Shown: piece by piece, positions 41,846 to 50,427 of the stretch
How the letters are laid out: every line of letters begins with the position of its first letter
Position numbering within the stretch: position 1 is the first letter of the stretch
Assembly (NCBI RefSeq): GCF_900110255.1
Contig: NZ_FODD01000039.1
Coordinates: 1-64,000, forward strand
DNA from: Actinacidiphila rubida
GTDB lineage: Bacteria; Actinomycetota; Actinomycetes; Streptomycetales; Streptomycetaceae
Direction of reading: 5' to 3'
Length of the DNA: 64,000 nt
Made by a program: the position numbers and the translations under genes
Notes under the pieces: generated by a model
Database searches by the model: none
Told to the model about the DNA's origin: nothing
Seen by the model: only the letters and a program-made list of their open reading frames with translations

Positions 41846-43309
41846 TCACAGGGCAGCCCGGGCGAGGGGCAGCGCGGCGAGGGTGAACGCTTCTGCCTGC
41901 TGGTAGGTCAGGCGGCGCAGGTCGATCTGGCTTCCGGCTGCGGCAGTTTCCACGGCGGCGCACGCGGCGTCCAGGGCTGGGCGTGTGTCGGCGGACAGGG
42001 CCAGCAGCCCGGTCAGGGCGACATCGGCGTGTCCGGCGATCAGTTCCCTTTCGCGCTCTTTGGTGTCGGCGTACTCGATGCTGTCAGCCTCGGAGTCGAC
42101 CTGGCCCTTGCGCTGCCGCTCGGCGGCGTCCGCGATGATCGTCGCCTTCCGGCGCTGGACGTCGCGCAGCGCCGACTCGAGTCCTTGAGGTGCGTAGATC
42201 AGGGAGAAGGCGCGGCGGGCACCGGCGGTGAACAGCAGTTGGTGCAGGAACCCGGGATGGGCCTCGGTGCGGGGCCAGTTCTCCACCCAGTACGTGGCGT
42301 GCTGCGCGGTGTCGGTGATCAGCCGGTCTGACTCCTCGACCTGGATCACCGGGCCGGCGGCGGCGGGGTTGGCTTCGGCATGCCCGGCCGGTGACCACTG
42401 CTGGAGACGGGAGAGCGCGACGGGGTCGTAGGCGGTGCGGATGACTGCGGCGATCTCCCGCGTGGACAGCCACCCGGTCACCGTCAGACCGGCGTTGCGG
42501 GCGGCCTCGCTGACGCTGGCGGTGACCTGGCCCAGCACGGTGAAGCCGCCGTACAGGCCGCCGCCGGCCTGGGAGACCAGCCGCCGCGCCGCCCGCAGGT
42601 CCAACGCGACGACGAGATACGTCTCGTGCGGGGCGGCGGCGGGACCGGCGGAGGCGACAAGCTCGCCATAGACCTGCCCGGCGACCGGTGCTTCGGGCCT
42701 GCCGTGCTGCTGCCAGTGCCGGGCGAGTGCGTCACCGGAGTCGGGGACGGTGCGTTCCAGGACCTGGACGGTCTTGATGTGGCCGGTGCGGGCTATACCT
42801 GCCAGCGCCCGGCCCCAGGCGCTGACGTTGGCGTTCTGCGTGGCCGGGTCCAGCAGCGCGAACGCTCTCGCGTTGACCCGTGCAACGGCCGTCAGGGTCT
42901 GCGCTCTTGGGTCGTGGAGGGCCGCGGCATTCACCCCGGCCGGGGAGACGACGCGGAGCGACGCGGTGGTTCCGGGCAGGTGCAGAAGTCCCTGGACCTG
43001 GGGGCGGGAGACCGGGTGGGCCAGCCACAGCCGCTGCCCCGACCACTTGCGGTAGAGGTAGCGGGCGGTGACCGGAGCCCAGTCGACCAGGGTGCGCCCC
43101 CCGTGCCGGACGAACACCACCGCGGCGACAGCCGCCCACAGCGGCAGCAGGGCGACCGCGCCGAGGACGCCGGCGGTCATGACGGTGATCATCAGCAAGA
43201 GGACGGCTGCGGACGCGGTCAGGAGTTGGGGCAGGGACAGGCCGAGCAGGATGCCGCGGCGCGGGCGGTGGGGGAAACGCACCGTGAGCGGCACGGTCTG
43301 GTCAGAAAT
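41846..43309 (-). CDS. SCO6880-family transfer protein
   Basis: A 487-aa protein with two adjacent membrane helices near residues 25-70 and a cytoplasmic domain (W-S-G-Q-R-L-W-L-A-H, R-V-V-S-P-A-G-V-N, S-L-I-Y-A-P-Q-G). It corresponds to SCO6880-type proteins, PrgI/TraC-like parts of actinomycete type IV-like machines. An ATT at 43309 continues the coding frame (S-D-Q-T-V-P-L) beyond the GTG at 43294; neither has a clear SD. It sits between VirB6- and VirB4-like genes as expected. Confidence 0.8.
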   Translation of the reverse strand: MSDQTVPLTVRFPHRPRRGILLGLSLPQLLTASAAVLLLMITVMTAGVLGAVALLPLWAAVAAVVFVRHGGRTLVDWAPVTARYLYRKWSGQRLWLAHPVSRPQVQGLLHLPGTTASLRVVSPAGVNAAALHDPRAQTLTAVARVNARAFALLDPATQNANVSAWGRALAGIARTGHIKTVQVLERTVPDSGDALARHWQQHGRPEAPVAGQVYGELVASAGPAAAPHETYLVVALDLRAARRLVSQAGGGLYGGFTVLGQVTASVSEAARNAGLTVTGWLSTREIAAVIRTAYDPVALSRLQQWSPAGHAEANPAAAGPVIQVEESDRLITDTAQHATYWVENWPRTEAHPGFLHQLLFTAGARRAFSLIYAPQGLESALRDVQRRKATIIADAAERQRKGQVDSEADSIEYADTKERERELIAGHADVALTGLLALSADTRPALDAACAAVETAAAGSQIDLRRLTYQQAEAFTLAALPLARAAL

Positions 43310-43366
43310 GAGCGAACGCCGTTTCTGGGAGGGGCCGGATGGGTGGTCGGGTCAGTCGGGCCGGGT

Positions 43367-44701
43367 TCAGGTTCCGGTCGGTGACGGCGGGGGCGGTGCC
43401 GCACTGGAACCGGAGACAGGCTGGCCACTGCTACCGCTACTGCTACTGCCGGAGCCGGCCCCGGGAACGCGAGCCCAGTCCGCATCCGGTGGCGCGGGTG
43501 CTCCTCCGGGTTGCTGGCTGGTGTCGTCGTTCGGGCTGGTCGGGTGCGGCTGTACCGCCTTGGCCAGGCTGGCTGCTGCTGGCGAGCTGCTCGGTCCGGA
43601 TTCCTGGCCGTGGCCGTGGCCGCTGCTGCTGCCGGTGGGGTTGATCTGGGCGATGCCGTCGGGGCCCTGTCCGGGGATCTGGGAGGGGCCTTGCGGGGAG
43701 CCGGCCCCGGCGGCAGCGCCGCCTGCTGCTCCGCCGGACATCGCCGCCGCGGCCTTACGACCGGCGCGCTCGGTGTGCTGCCGGGCCATCATGGCCCCGG
43801 TGCCGCCGGCGCGATGGATCGTTTCTGCGTCGGCGCCTTCGGACGCCCAGTGGACGAACTTGAACACCGCGTAGGGGCACAACAAAACGAGCAGCATGAT
43901 CACGATGCCGGACATGCAGTCGGCCAGTGCCCCCATGCCGTCGGCGGCTTGGGTGCGGCCCATGGCGGAGATGCCGAGCAGGAAGATGATCGTCATCAGC
44001 AGCTTGGAGAAGATCAGGGTGGCGGTGGCTTCGATCCAGCCGCGGCGCCAGCGGCGGGCTGCTTCCCAGCCGCCGCCGCTTGCGGCCAGCGGTGCGAGGG
44101 TGACCATGACGAGGATGCCGACCTTGCGGACCATCATCACGCACCAGAACAGGACCGCGCCGATGGCGGCGCCGAATGCGGCGAAGGTGGGGACGAGCCA
44201 GCCGAGTCCGGACATGGCGCCGATCTCGGAGACGGTCACCATCCGTCGCACGGCGGTCTGGATGGAGGTGTGAGCCTCCGCGAACAGCCCGTCGGACAGG
44301 GCGTCGGTGGCGGTGAGCGCGACCGTGGTGACAGAGATTGCCGCGAAGGAGAACAGCACGCCGGAGGCGGTGCCGACGAAGGCTTGGGACAGGGCGCGGG
44401 TGTCGCGTTTGAAGGCGGCGCGGACCAGCTGGGCGCAGAACGTCGCGACCATCATGACCAGGCCGATGGGCAGGATCATCTGGTAGTTGTCGCGGAACCA
44501 TCCGGCGTTGAGGTCGACGCGGGTGGTGGTGTTGACGCCTTCGGCGGCCAGATCGGCGCAGGCGGCGGCGAATTCGCCTGCGGACTTGGCGATCCAGGCG
44601 CCGATGCCGTCGGTGATGGCCTTGCCGGGGTCGGTTGCGAAGTTGATCGCCCCGGCGGCGTCGCACAGCTTGCCGGCCACGGGGATGGAGCAGAAGCCCA
44701 C
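43367..44701 (-). CDS. VirB6-like polytopic protein (SCO6881 family)
   Basis: A 444-aa membrane protein with about six helices (I-L-P-I-G-L-V-M-M-V, A-I-G-A-V-L-F-W-C-V-M-M, L-L-M-T-I-I-F-L-L-G). The acidic and amidic N-terminal part faces outside and a long Gly/Ser/Pro-rich tail ends it. It matches SCO6881/VirB6-type channel proteins that form the inner-membrane pore. GTG start about 11 nt after AGAGAGG. The low-complexity tail (about 120 residues) is unusually long. Confidence 0.82.
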   Translation of the reverse strand: MGFCSIPVAGKLCDAAGAINFATDPGKAITDGIGAWIAKSAGEFAAACADLAAEGVNTTTRVDLNAGWFRDNYQMILPIGLVMMVATFCAQLVRAAFKRDTRALSQAFVGTASGVLFSFAAISVTTVALTATDALSDGLFAEAHTSIQTAVRRMVTVSEIGAMSGLGWLVPTFAAFGAAIGAVLFWCVMMVRKVGILVMVTLAPLAASGGGWEAARRWRRGWIEATATLIFSKLLMTIIFLLGISAMGRTQAADGMGALADCMSGIVIMLLVLLCPYAVFKFVHWASEGADAETIHRAGGTGAMMARQHTERAGRKAAAAMSGGAAGGAAAGAGSPQGPSQIPGQGPDGIAQINPTGSSSGHGHGQESGPSSSPAAASLAKAVQPHPTSPNDDTSQQPGGAPAPPDADWARVPGAGSGSSSSGSSGQPVSGSSAAPPPPSPTGT

Positions 44702-44743
44702 GCGGGCGCTACCTCTCTGTCGGGATTGCCGGGAAGCGGCGGG

Positions 44744-45436
44744 TCAGGGCGCGACGCTGGGGGCGATGTCGACCAGCGCGCAGTCGGCGTTCGGGCGGCA
44801 CTGGATCGCCAGGGTGACCGCGCGGGACTCGGCTCCGGCGCCGCCGCCGTTCCAGGCGATGTTCTGGATGCCGGTTACGGTGACGGCGTAGATGTACGCC
44901 TTGGTCAGTGCTGACGGGTCGTCGGTGAGCGCCTGCTTGAAAGCCGAGGGGAAGTGTGACTCTGTGACCGCGGCGGTGGCGTACTGCTGGTTGTCCGCCA
45001 TCCGGGACCACAGAACCGGGTCCGGCTCTTGGCCGCTGATCGCCGCCCAGTTCGCGTACTGGGTGCCGGTGGCCATCCAGGCGCGCATGCCGGCGAGCTG
45101 CTGGTCACGGCTGGTGGTGCGGGTGTCGTAGGACCACAACAGACTGGCTGCGGCCTTCGCGTAGACCAGCGGATCGGTGAAGTGCGGCGGCTTGGCGACC
45201 GATCCGGTCCTGGAGGCCGGCGACGCCGAGGGCGCGGCGGACGAGGGTACGGCGGTAGGAGCCGGGGTGGTGGTGACGGCGGCCGTGGCGGGAGTGTTGG
45301 TTGGGCGGTTGGTGATCCAGGCGGCGGTGCCGGCCAGGGCGAGCAGGACCGCGGTGGCCAGGGCGATGATCGCGGTGCGCTGGGCGAGCGGCGACCAGGT
45401 GGCCGGGTGGGGCAAGGGGTTTCGGCGGGGGGTCAT
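44744..45436 (-). CDS. Bitopic transfer protein, VirB8-like candidate
   Basis: A 230-aa protein with one N-terminal membrane helix (I-I-A-L-A-T-A-V-L-L-A-L-A-G), a Thr/Pro/Ala linker, and a soluble outer domain of about 140 residues (L-V-Y-A-K-A-A-A-S-L-L-W-S-Y-D). The topology and place fit VirB8/TcpC-type assembly factors, though the fold cannot be confirmed here. ATG 45436 overlaps the DUF6112 gene (ATGA). Confidence 0.68.
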   Translation of the reverse strand: MTPRRNPLPHPATWSPLAQRTAIIALATAVLLALAGTAAWITNRPTNTPATAAVTTTPAPTAVPSSAAPSASPASRTGSVAKPPHFTDPLVYAKAAASLLWSYDTRTTSRDQQLAGMRAWMATGTQYANWAAISGQEPDPVLWSRMADNQQYATAAVTESHFPSAFKQALTDDPSALTKAYIYAVTVTGIQNIAWNGGGAGAESRAVTLAIQCRPNADCALVDIAPSVAP

Positions 45437-45753
45437 TTGATCTGCGACCCCAGGGCCGAGAAGAACAGGACCAGGCCGTTGGCGGCACCGAGCCCGAGGG
45501 CGGCGCCCACGGAGGCGATGGTGCCCTTCTTGCCGTTGGCCTCGGCCTGGTGGCCGCCGGAGAAGTGGCCCCAGGCCCACATCGCCAGACTGGCGGCGAG
45601 AGCGCCGACGACCGCGATGATGCCGTAGAGGTTGATGCTGCTGACGATCTTCTGCAGGACGTCGAGTCCGGGCAGGCCGCCGGCGGCGGGCTTGATGCCG
45701 GGGTCGTAGGCCAGCACCTGGCCGTGGAGGGACGAAGGTGTGGGTGAGGCTAT
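45433..45753 (-). CDS. DUF6112 small membrane protein, ATA start
   Basis: A two-helix membrane protein (106 aa) with Y-D-P-G-I-K-P, I-V-S-S-I-N-L-Y-G-I-I-A-V-V-G and G-L-G-A-A-N-G-L-V-L-F. It matches DUF6112, a pilin/VirB2-like subunit of actinomycete transfer systems. AAGGAG and 7 nt precede ATA 45753. The first canonical start (GTG 45717) would remove 12 residues of a leader that reads A-S-P-T-P-S-S-L. Topology suggests a channel or stalk subunit. Confidence 0.78.
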   Translation of the reverse strand: MASPTPSSLHGQVLAYDPGIKPAAGGLPGLDVLQKIVSSINLYGIIAVVGALAASLAMWAWGHFSGGHQAEANGKKGTIASVGAALGLGAANGLVLFFSALGSQIK

Positions 45754-45816
45754 GAGCCAGCTCCTTAGTGGGAACGCAAAGGGCAGGGACGCGGAGTTCG
45801 GGGGCGCCGGGAGACG

Positions 45817-46962
45817 TCAGCCGGCGGGCTGGGCGGTGAGGCGGCGCGCGGCTAGGACGTCCCACTGCGCGATCGGGTCGATCCGTACGACAGTTCCGGT
45901 GTGCGGGGCGGCGATCACGAGTCCGGCGCCGAGGTAGATGCCGACGTGTTCGGGATGGTCGGGGCTGCCTTCGGTGAACAGCAGGTCACCGGGACGGAGG
46001 GCGTTGAGCGGGACGGGGACGCCGGCGTTGACCTGGGTGTAGGTGTTGCGCGGCAGGGTGATGCCGGCTTCGCGGTATGCCTGCTGCACCAGGCTGGAGC
46101 AGTCGCAGCGGCCCATCGGGTCCGGACCGTGCGAGTCGGTGCACGAGCCGCCCCACTGGTACGGGGTACCGAGCTGGTGCATCGCCCAGGTGATCGCGGT
46201 CTTGACCGCTTCGGGTGCGTCGGCGGGGATGGTGTAGCCGGCCGGCACGGTGCCGGGCGGGATCGGCCCGTACTGCGAGCCGTCGTCCGCCGGCCCGCAA
46301 CCGGTCACCGGCGCAGGCGGGCCGGTGGTGTCGGCCGGGCTGTCCGGGTTGGTCGGTTGTTCGGTGGCGGGCAGGGTGGTGGTGATTGCCTGCTGCAGGG
46401 CGGTGGCCAGGGGTTCCCAGGTCGCGTAGGCGTCCGGGAGGGCGCTGTGCTGGACGGCCTGGGCGCCCTGGATAACGGTGAGTTGCTGCCAGCCGGGCAC
46501 CGCGAGCAGCGCGGAGTAGAACTTCGAGCTGGCGTAGACGGGGTCGAGGAGCTGGGCGGGGGTGCCCCAGCCCTCGGAGGGCCGCTGCTGGAACAGGCCG
46601 ACCGAATCGCGGTCTCCCGTGGGCAGGTTGCGCAGCCGGGATTCTTGCAGTGCGGTCGCCAGGGCGATGATCTGCCCGCGGGCCGGGACGTGCAGGGTGA
46701 TGCCGGTGACGATGATGGCCTTGGCGTTGGGGATCTGCTCCGCGGGCAGGTCCAGGCCGTCGACGTGTGAGTCCGGGCCGGGGGCGGTGCCGCCGAGTAT
46801 GACGACGACCTGCGCTTCGACCGCGGCGGTGTCGACGGTGCCGGTGGTGCAGGCGGCGGTGAGAAAGGCGGGTCCGGCTCCGGCGGCGGAGACCGCGGAC
46901 AGGCCGGCGATCAGGAGTGGGGTCAGGCAGAGCAGGCCGAGGACGGCCGCCAGCCCCTTCAC
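45817..46962 (-). CDS. Secreted NlpC/P60 cell-wall hydrolase with lytic-type N-domain
   Basis: A 381-aa exported enzyme. An N-terminal hydrophobic segment is followed by a lysozyme-like part (A-L-Q-E-S-R-L-R-N-L, V-G-L-F-Q-Q-R-P-S) and a Pro/Thr linker. The C-terminal NlpC/P60 domain has the catalytic Cys in D-C-S-S-L-V-Q and His in H-P-E-H-V-G-I-Y-L-G. It would open peptidoglycan for the conjugation channel, as VirB1-like proteins do. It is the first gene of the minus-strand array, directly after the divergent control region. Confidence 0.88.
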   Translation of the reverse strand: MKGLAAVLGLLCLTPLLIAGLSAVSAAGAGPAFLTAACTTGTVDTAAVEAQVVVILGGTAPGPDSHVDGLDLPAEQIPNAKAIIVTGITLHVPARGQIIALATALQESRLRNLPTGDRDSVGLFQQRPSEGWGTPAQLLDPVYASSKFYSALLAVPGWQQLTVIQGAQAVQHSALPDAYATWEPLATALQQAITTTLPATEQPTNPDSPADTTGPPAPVTGCGPADDGSQYGPIPPGTVPAGYTIPADAPEAVKTAITWAMHQLGTPYQWGGSCTDSHGPDPMGRCDCSSLVQQAYREAGITLPRNTYTQVNAGVPVPLNALRPGDLLFTEGSPDHPEHVGIYLGAGLVIAAPHTGTVVRIDPIAQWDVLAARRLTAQPAG

Positions 46963-47299
46963 CCGTGGCGGCTCCGGGGCTGGTCAGTGTGCAGCGGGCG
47001 GTGGACTGGTCGAAGGCGGTGGAGGGTCAGGGCGCGGGTCCTTCGTTCGGGGATGGGGGTGGAGCGGGATCGGGCAGCGGGAATTCCAAAACTGTAGGCC
47101 GGTATTGGCCGTCGACCAAATAATTCGCGTCTTGGATCTGAAATATCGTGAAGGACTCGCCGCCACGGACACCCGGGGCTTATCGTTTTGGAATCTCCCG
47201 AACCCGCCCCCGCTACCTGGCCGGTATTTCGTACCTGTCGCAGGCGGCGGATGTTCGGGGCGCCCACCCCGCCCCCTCCTCTGCCACCGGAGTTCCTTT
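46963..47299. promoter_or_regulatory. Divergent control region
   Basis: Separates the minus-strand transfer array from the plus-strand array. It holds an inverted repeat ATTCCAAAAC (47083-47092) and GTTTTGGAAT (47185-47194), and between its arms the near-palindrome TTGGCCGTCGACCAA (47105-47119). The local AT content rises. Both are good operator candidates for a shared repressor, possibly one of the HxlR-like proteins encoded downstream. No promoter consensus is certain. Confidence 0.5.
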
Positions 47300-48052
47300 T
47301 TGCCCTTTTCTCTCCACCAGGGTGACGCGCTCAGCGTGCTCACCGCCCTTCCCGACGACTGCGTGGACGCGGTCATCACCGACCCGCCGTACAACAGTGG
47401 CGGGCGTACCGCCAAGGAGCGCACCTCCCGTACCGCGAAGCAGAAGTACACCTCCGTCGATGCCGAGCATGCTCTCGCCGACTTCACCGGCGAGAACATG
47501 GACCAGCGCTCCTACGGGTTCTGGCTCACCCAGATCATGACCGAGGCCCACCGGCTGACCAAGGTCGGCGGGACGGCGCTGCTGTTCACCGACTGGCGGC
47601 AACTGCCGATTACCACCGACGCTCTGCAGGCCGCCGGGTGGCTGTGGCGCGGCATCCTGGTGTGGCACAAGCCGCAGGCCAGGCCCCAGAAGGGGCGTTT
47701 CACCCAGAACGCGGAGTTCATCGTGTGGGGCTCCAACGGCCCCATGGACTCCTCCCGCGCGATCTACCTGCCGGGCCTGTACAGCGCCTCCCAGCCCTCG
47801 GGCGCCAAGCGGAAGCACATCACGCAGAAGCCCGTGGAGGTGATGCGGGAGCTGGTGAAGATCGCCCCCGAGGGCGGCACCGTCCTGGACTTCTGCGCCG
47901 GCTCCGGGTCGACCGGGGTCGCCGCCCTCCTGGAAGGCCGGGACGCGATCTGCGTGGAGAAGACCCCGCACTACGCGGAAGTCGCCGCCGACCGCCTCAC
48001 CGAGGCCGTGAACCAGACCCTGACCCAGGACGACTGCACCCTGGCCGCCTGA
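47300..48052 (+). CDS. DNA methyltransferase, DPPY (N6-adenine-type)
   Basis: A 250-aa beta-class DNA methyltransferase: catalytic T-D-P-P-Y-N-S near residue 29 and SAM-binding D-F-C-A-G-S-G-S-T-G near residue 195. D-P-P-Y predicts N6-adenine methylation. TTG at 47300 follows CCGGAG by 7 nt and gives the natural start L-P-F-S-L-H-Q-G-D. It opens the plus-strand array. No restriction partner is present; like the other two methyltransferases it probably protects or marks DNA. Confidence 0.9.
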   Translation: MPFSLHQGDALSVLTALPDDCVDAVITDPPYNSGGRTAKERTSRTAKQKYTSVDAEHALADFTGENMDQRSYGFWLTQIMTEAHRLTKVGGTALLFTDWRQLPITTDALQAAGWLWRGILVWHKPQARPQKGRFTQNAEFIVWGSNGPMDSSRAIYLPGLYSASQPSGAKRKHITQKPVEVMRELVKIAPEGGTVLDFCAGSGSTGVAALLEGRDAICVEKTPHYAEVAADRLTEAVNQTLTQDDCTLAA

Positions 48053-48172
48053 CCGGAGGTTCTCCGGGGCGAGTAATCTCCCCGCCCCGGCCAGTCCGAG
48101 CCGATAGCCGATGTTTCCGCATGCCCGTTTCCCATTCGCGTCTGACCGCTGCGGCGGTGCAAGGAGCTGCCT

Positions 48173-48805
48173 ATGCCCGATTCCATCGACCCCTGCGATA
48201 AGGAGGAAATGGAACCCCTGCGATTTCCGGGCCGAGGGGTGGAGGGCCTGGAGGCCAGCGTTCGCCAGCTGATCGCCGAATCCGAACAGCAGGCCCGACT
48301 CCTGGATTCCCTATCCGCCGCGCCGGACGACTCGGCCCTGCCCTACGCCAGCATTGCCCCGGGCTTCGCGCCGGGTCGGCCGGGACCGGCGGCTCCGGAA
48401 CCGCGGTTCATCCTGACCCTGGACGGCACCGCGTTCGAGGCGGAGCTGGACGCGCTGTCGGATTGGGTGCACGACTTCCTGCTGCCTACCTACGGTGCCG
48501 AGGTGTCCACGGCGACGCCGTGGTGCCAGCAGTGGGCCGAGCACCTGGAGGTCGTCGGATGGCTGCACGCGTTGTGGATGGCGTACCAGCAGCACACCGA
48601 CCCCGAGGCAGGCCCGTCGGGGCCCGCGGTGTGGCACCGGGACTTCCTCACCCACACCATGGCCGCGATCCGCGCGCCGGGCGGGCCGCTCAGCGCGTGC
48701 ATGACCAGCCTGGACCGGCCCTCCCACCGGATCCTGCCCAGCCCCCACGGCCCGGCGCCCACCCCCGGCGATGAGCAGTTGGCTGCGAGCGGGGTGGCGG
48801 CGTGA
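48173..48805 (+). CDS. DUF4913 protein
   Basis: A 210-aa protein. The C-terminal half is the DUF4913 signature: W-C-Q-Q-W-A-E-H, then V-G-W-L-H-A-L-W, then W-H-R-D-F-L and A-P-G-G-P-L-S-A-C. ATG 48173 has AAGGAG with 6 nt spacing. DUF4913 genes are frequent on Streptomyces mobile elements but have no known activity. The end overlaps the next gene by 4 nt. Confidence 0.8.
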   Translation: MPDSIDPCDKEEMEPLRFPGRGVEGLEASVRQLIAESEQQARLLDSLSAAPDDSALPYASIAPGFAPGRPGPAAPEPRFILTLDGTAFEAELDALSDWVHDFLLPTYGAEVSTATPWCQQWAEHLEVVGWLHALWMAYQQHTDPEAGPSGPAVWHRDFLTHTMAAIRAPGGPLSACMTSLDRPSHRILPSPHGPAPTPGDEQLAASGVAA

Positions 48806-49245
48806 ACGGCGAGCCCCGTTTCGGCCTGGCCGTCGACCCGCGCGTGGTGGACGACCTGATGCTCGCGCCGCCCGAGATCCGCACCGCCGCGCTGGAATGC
48901 CTGTCCACCGTCCTGGACGGGGAACCGCAGGGCGAGGAACTGGGCGGCACGCTCGCGGGATACCGCAGCGTCGTGCTGGATCCGCGCTGGCGCCTGGTCT
49001 ACTCCCTGCGGCCCGCTCCGTCGGCGCAGCATTACGCCCGGGAGGTGTTCGTCGCGGCGGTGCGCCCGCGAGCGCGCTTCGACGTCTACACCGCGGTTGC
49101 CTCCCGCCTGGGGCTGGACCGGCAGCCGCTCAGCGCCCTCGCGCACGCCGCCCGCGCCCGCTCACCCCAGGCTACAAAGCTCCCCGCGCCCCGCTTGGTT
49201 CCCCTTCCCTCCGCCACGATCCCCGCGAAAGGCACCACTCGTTGA
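48802..49245 (+). CDS. RelE/ParE-fold-like protein
   Basis: A 147-aa protein. The segment F-G-L-A-V-D-P-R-V-V-D-D, then L-G-G-T-L-A-G-Y-R-S-V-V-L, then R-L-V-Y-S-L-R resembles the beta-sheet core of RelE/ParE-type RNases and gyrase poisons. No antitoxin-like gene lies next to it, and the C-terminal 60 residues are unlike standard toxins. GTG start overlapping DUF4913 (GTGA). A toxin is possible; a domesticated RNA-binding protein is equally possible. Confidence 0.55.
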   Translation: MNGEPRFGLAVDPRVVDDLMLAPPEIRTAALECLSTVLDGEPQGEELGGTLAGYRSVVLDPRWRLVYSLRPAPSAQHYAREVFVAAVRPRARFDVYTAVASRLGLDRQPLSALAHAARARSPQATKLPAPRLVPLPSATIPAKGTTR

Positions 49246-49736
49246 CCTGCTCCAACCACTGCGTTCCCGCGGACCTGCCCACCCCGACCGCGTGCTGCGG
49301 TAACCGATGGCGACCCTCCGGCGCGCCCGTTCCCGCCACCTGCTGCGGGATCGTCTCGCTCGCAGCCGAGTTCCTGAACGCCCTCCTCGACCCGGACTGC
49401 GAGCAGCCGGAAGCCGGGGAAGCCGGCAGGCCCGATGCGCCCTGCCCGTCGGCCGGTTCGGCGCCGACGGGCATCGTGGAGGCGTGCCTGGTGGCGTTCG
49501 AGGAACTGGGCGATCCCGAGGCGATGGCCTCGGAGGACCTGGTCGCCTTGCTGCGTCACGCTCCCGGTATCGCGGTCGGCCGGTGGCGGTTCGCCGACCT
49601 GACCCAGGCCCGGCTCGCGCACCTGCTCGCCCCGTACGAGGTGACCACCCGGGACGCCACGCTGCCCGACGGGCGCCGCCGCAAGTCCTACCGGCGCAGT
49701 ACGCTGCTCGCGGCCGAGGCGGGAGGGTACCGCTGA
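49242..49736 (+). CDS. Hypothetical protein with a primase-like C-terminal end
   Basis: TTG 49242 overlaps the previous stop (TTGA) with AAAGG 9 nt upstream; 164 aa. The N-terminal part has several Cys (C-S-N-H-C, A-T-C-C-G). The C-terminal part, L-L-A-P-Y-E-V-T-T-R-D-A-T-L then R-R-R-K-S-Y-R-R, resembles the small wing found at the ends of DUF3631-type primase-linked proteins. DNA binding is likely; function unknown. Confidence 0.5.
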   Translation: MTCSNHCVPADLPTPTACCGNRWRPSGAPVPATCCGIVSLAAEFLNALLDPDCEQPEAGEAGRPDAPCPSAGSAPTGIVEACLVAFEELGDPEAMASEDLVALLRHAPGIAVGRWRFADLTQARLAHLLAPYEVTTRDATLPDGRRRKSYRRSTLLAAEAGGYR

Positions 49737-50416
49737 ACGACCGCCCCATCCTGCCCACGTCACCTCCAGCTCCCACTGCGCTGGACGACCGTATCCATGC
49801 GCTGACCGGCTTCACCGGCCAGGAACTGCAGCGCCACCACGCGGACGGTCTGCTTCCCGCCGACCTGATCGTCCTGGCCGAAGCGCACCAGGACCTTGCT
49901 GGCGAAGAGGCCGAAGTTGCCTATCACCTCGGCCGGCTGCACCAGCTCAGCGGCGGCGAGGACGCGGCGGACGAGGCGCTGCTGGAACGCCTGGCGAGGG
50001 TGATGCGCCACCTCGCCGAAGCCGTCACCCGCCGCGATACGAGCGTGGACGCCACGGCCGCGGTCCTGGAGCCACTGGAGCATGCGGCGCATTCCCGGGA
50101 CGAAGGTGACCTGCCGGATCTGACCGCGCCGGACTTCGCCCACCTGCTGGGCCTGGTGCGCGGGGCCAAACTCCACCAGCACCTGGTCACCCAGCGACTG
50201 TCGGTGGTGACCGCCTCCGGCACCAGGCTGCCGTTTCCGGCCCTGCAGCGGCTGGAGAAGGCCGGTCTCGTCGAGGTCGACCGTGCCCATCCGCTGCACG
50301 CCGGCCAGCCGGTCGCCCTGACCGCCTTCGGCCGCCGGACCCTCACCGGCCGTTCTCCCACTCCCACCGCTCCGTCGCCCGCCGGCGCGCCGTTTCCGGC
50401 CGCCAACCGCCGCTGA
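49733..50416 (+). CDS. Winged-helix-type hypothetical protein, CTG start
   Basis: GGGAGGGTACCG precedes CTG 49733, whose TG is part of the previous stop (CTGA). No canonical start gives the full helical N-domain (L-D-D-R-I-H-A-L-T-G-F). Residues 140-210 read like a winged helix (P-F-P-A-L-Q-R-L-E-K-A-G-L-V-E-V, then A-L-T-A-F-G-R-R-T-L). 227 aa. Probably a DNA-binding accessory protein. Confidence 0.55.
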   Translation: MNDRPILPTSPPAPTALDDRIHALTGFTGQELQRHHADGLLPADLIVLAEAHQDLAGEEAEVAYHLGRLHQLSGGEDAADEALLERLARVMRHLAEAVTRRDTSVDATAAVLEPLEHAAHSRDEGDLPDLTAPDFAHLLGLVRGAKLHQHLVTQRLSVVTASGTRLPFPALQRLEKAGLVEVDRAHPLHAGQPVALTAFGRRTLTGRSPTPTAPSPAGAPFPAANRR

Positions 50417-50427
50417 CTGGAGGAACG

